6,441 nucleotides of DNA from NCBI GenBank assembly GCA_003162615.1, contig PMNG01000151.1:862-7302 (forward strand), written 5' to 3'. This DNA comes from Methanothrix sp. Its GTDB lineage: Archaea; Halobacteriota; Methanosarcinia; Methanotrichales; Methanotrichaceae. Shown here one piece after another: positions 5,663 to 6,441 of this stretch (its first letter is position 1; each line of letters opens with the position of its first letter). Both the position numbers and the translations under genes were made by a program. The notes under the pieces are model-generated. The model was not told the DNA's origin and did not search any database. It saw only the letters and a program-made list of their open reading frames with translations.

Positions 5663-6082
5663 TCAAATTTTAAAACATGTGATAAGTTTGCTGTTAATCT
5701 CGCTTCGCAAATCACTACTAACCGAACCATATAAGCCAGTGGCATTGCGAATTGGTACGGTGGCGAGCACCCCCAATCTTATGACTGAAGACCTCTTTAG
5801 TCCGGTTTCTCCAAAGGAAGGATTATTATCAAGAACTAAAACATCCGCAGGATTGAGCAGATTTGGAACTTTGGATGAAATATATGCTACGACCATTTGA
5901 TTTTTCTCGATATATAGAACCAGCGCGGGCCGTTTTTTGCTTGTTTCGATAGCTCCATCGGTCTGTTGCGCAGGGCGAACATGCGGGAAATCGACTTGAA
6001 TTATATTTCCTGGCGCAATACTATGCGCTCTGCCTTGGATTGCTTTTACCTGGACTTCCCCGGATTCAGCATAACCACTCAT
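5663..6082 (-). CDS. MazF/PemK-family toxin (endoribonuclease)
   Basis: This is a complete 139-residue protein. The MazF-like core starts at IAPGNIIQVDFP (residues 22-33), followed by KKRPALVLYIEKNQMVVAYISSK (49-71) with the conserved Arg-Pro and a Ser-rich loop, then FGETGLKRSSVIRLGVLATVPI (90-111), NATGLYGSVS (113-122), and a final helix to residue 139. MazF proteins cut single-stranded mRNA at short sequences and are held inactive by an antitoxin. About 21 residues precede the usual MazF start. The ATG at 6082-6080 is kept because it overlaps the upstream stop as ATGA, implying translational coupling. It is probably functional, since no break is seen. The cut site and antitoxin are unknown; the upstream gene is the natural antitoxin candidate. 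Confidence 0.88.
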   Translation of the reverse strand: MSGYAESGEVQVKAIQGRAHSIAPGNIIQVDFPHVRPAQQTDGAIETSKKRPALVLYIEKNQMVVAYISSKVPNLLNPADVLVLDNNPSFGETGLKRSSVIRLGVLATVPIRNATGLYGSVSSDLRSEINSKLITCFKI

Positions 6083-6441
6083 TCAAATCGGACCTTAACA
6101 TCATCGATTGTGCAGATGTCGGGTTCTTCGTCAATGAGATCCGAGATGACCTCTATCGATAATGCCATAAACTCCTCTTCTTGATCATCGAGGACTTCGC
6201 GGCTTTCGGAGGGGCGCTTGGGGCTCATCAATCTGTTATTGATGTCAATCATAGTTATATCTATCGCGCTTGAAAAGCTCTGATTGGGCATTGTGGCTAA
6301 TATAGGCACACCCATGATCGTGTTCTCAGCTTCGTTTCTCCTGACAAAGCCCGAGATTAGTTTTTTATGGGGTACCCACAATGTCATAACTGTTTCCTGT
6401 TCAGTTGACAAATAGTGGGTTGATAGTTCTGAATATCCCAC
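6079..6441 (-). CDS. Unknown protein coupled to MazF, candidate antitoxin; right edge cut
   Basis: The frame is open to the window edge and ends at TGA 6081-6079, giving up to 120 residues. The edge codon is GTG with no visible ribosome binding site, so the gene probably continues outside; an internal ATG (MTLWVPHKK...) is another possible start. Visible parts are a hydrophobic/basic N-terminal portion (TLWVPHKKLISGFVRR), a middle stretch (MGVPILATMPNQSFSSAIDI), and a highly acidic C-terminal ~50 residues with REVLDDQEEEF and DLIDEEPDICTIDDVKVRFE. No known antitoxin DNA-binding motif (AbrB, RHH or HTH) is apparent. The ATGA overlap with the toxin gene and the acidic tail, which could bind a basic toxin surface, suggest the antitoxin role. 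This is inference from context, not homology. Confidence 0.7.
   Translation of the reverse strand: MGYSELSTHYLSTEQETVMTLWVPHKKLISGFVRRNEAENTIMGVPILATMPNQSFSSAIDITMIDINNRLMSPKRPSESREVLDDQEEEFMALSIEVISDLIDEEPDICTIDDVKVRFE

Noticed and set aside
1..6441. CRISPR array, tRNA or rRNA genes, self-splicing introns, complete insertion sequences
   Set aside because: No regularly spaced repeats, cloverleaf with T-loop consensus, rRNA-like stretches or transposase motifs were found by eye.

Overview
The window looks like chromosomal DNA of a euryarchaeal methanogen, most plausibly near Methanothrix (Methanosaeta). This is inferred from the gene mix (a pure TPR-repeat protein, a small winged-helix protein, an alkaline-phosphatase-superfamily enzyme, PIN/MazF toxin genes), strong GGAGG-type ribosome binding sites, archaeal-looking TATA boxes, and genes near 50% GC set in AT-rich spacers. 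No rRNA, tRNA or taxon-specific marker is present, so the assignment is tentative.

Layout. 1-957 (+): the 3' part of a tetratricopeptide repeat gene, cut by the left edge. 1085-1723 (-): a likely two-gene operon, a putative 54-residue protein followed by a winged-helix DNA-binding protein with a strong Shine-Dalgarno site. 1742-3131: about 1.4 kb with no convincing gene, containing several families of short direct repeats, T-tracts, one isolated TATA box and a 25-bp palindrome. 3132-4086 (-): an alkaline-phosphatase-superfamily phosphoesterase followed 19 bases later by a 49-residue acidic protein. 4087-4473: a divergent, AT-rich spacer. 4474-5253 (+): a complete exonuclease III-type AP endonuclease. 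5322-6441: a toxin-antitoxin area. It holds the C-terminal half of a PIN-domain toxin (-), a short ribbon-helix-helix-like protein (+) that begins on the opposite strand where the PIN remnant breaks off, and a MazF/PemK-type toxin (-) translationally coupled through an ATGA overlap to an upstream acidic-tailed protein of unknown family that runs off the right edge.

The genes do not form one pathway. The TPR protein is probably a protein-interaction scaffold, and the AP endonuclease is a housekeeping base-excision-repair enzyme. The right-hand third is accessory DNA in which at least one toxin-antitoxin module has been broken while another (MazF plus its upstream partner) looks intact.

The points most worth a second look are three. 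The phosphoesterase has an apparently permuted motif order: an element normally found at the C-terminus of this superfamily sits at the N-terminus. The unknown partner of MazF may be an undescribed antitoxin type. The repeat-rich, gene-free interval has no obvious explanation. I did not find a clear new multi-gene defence system.
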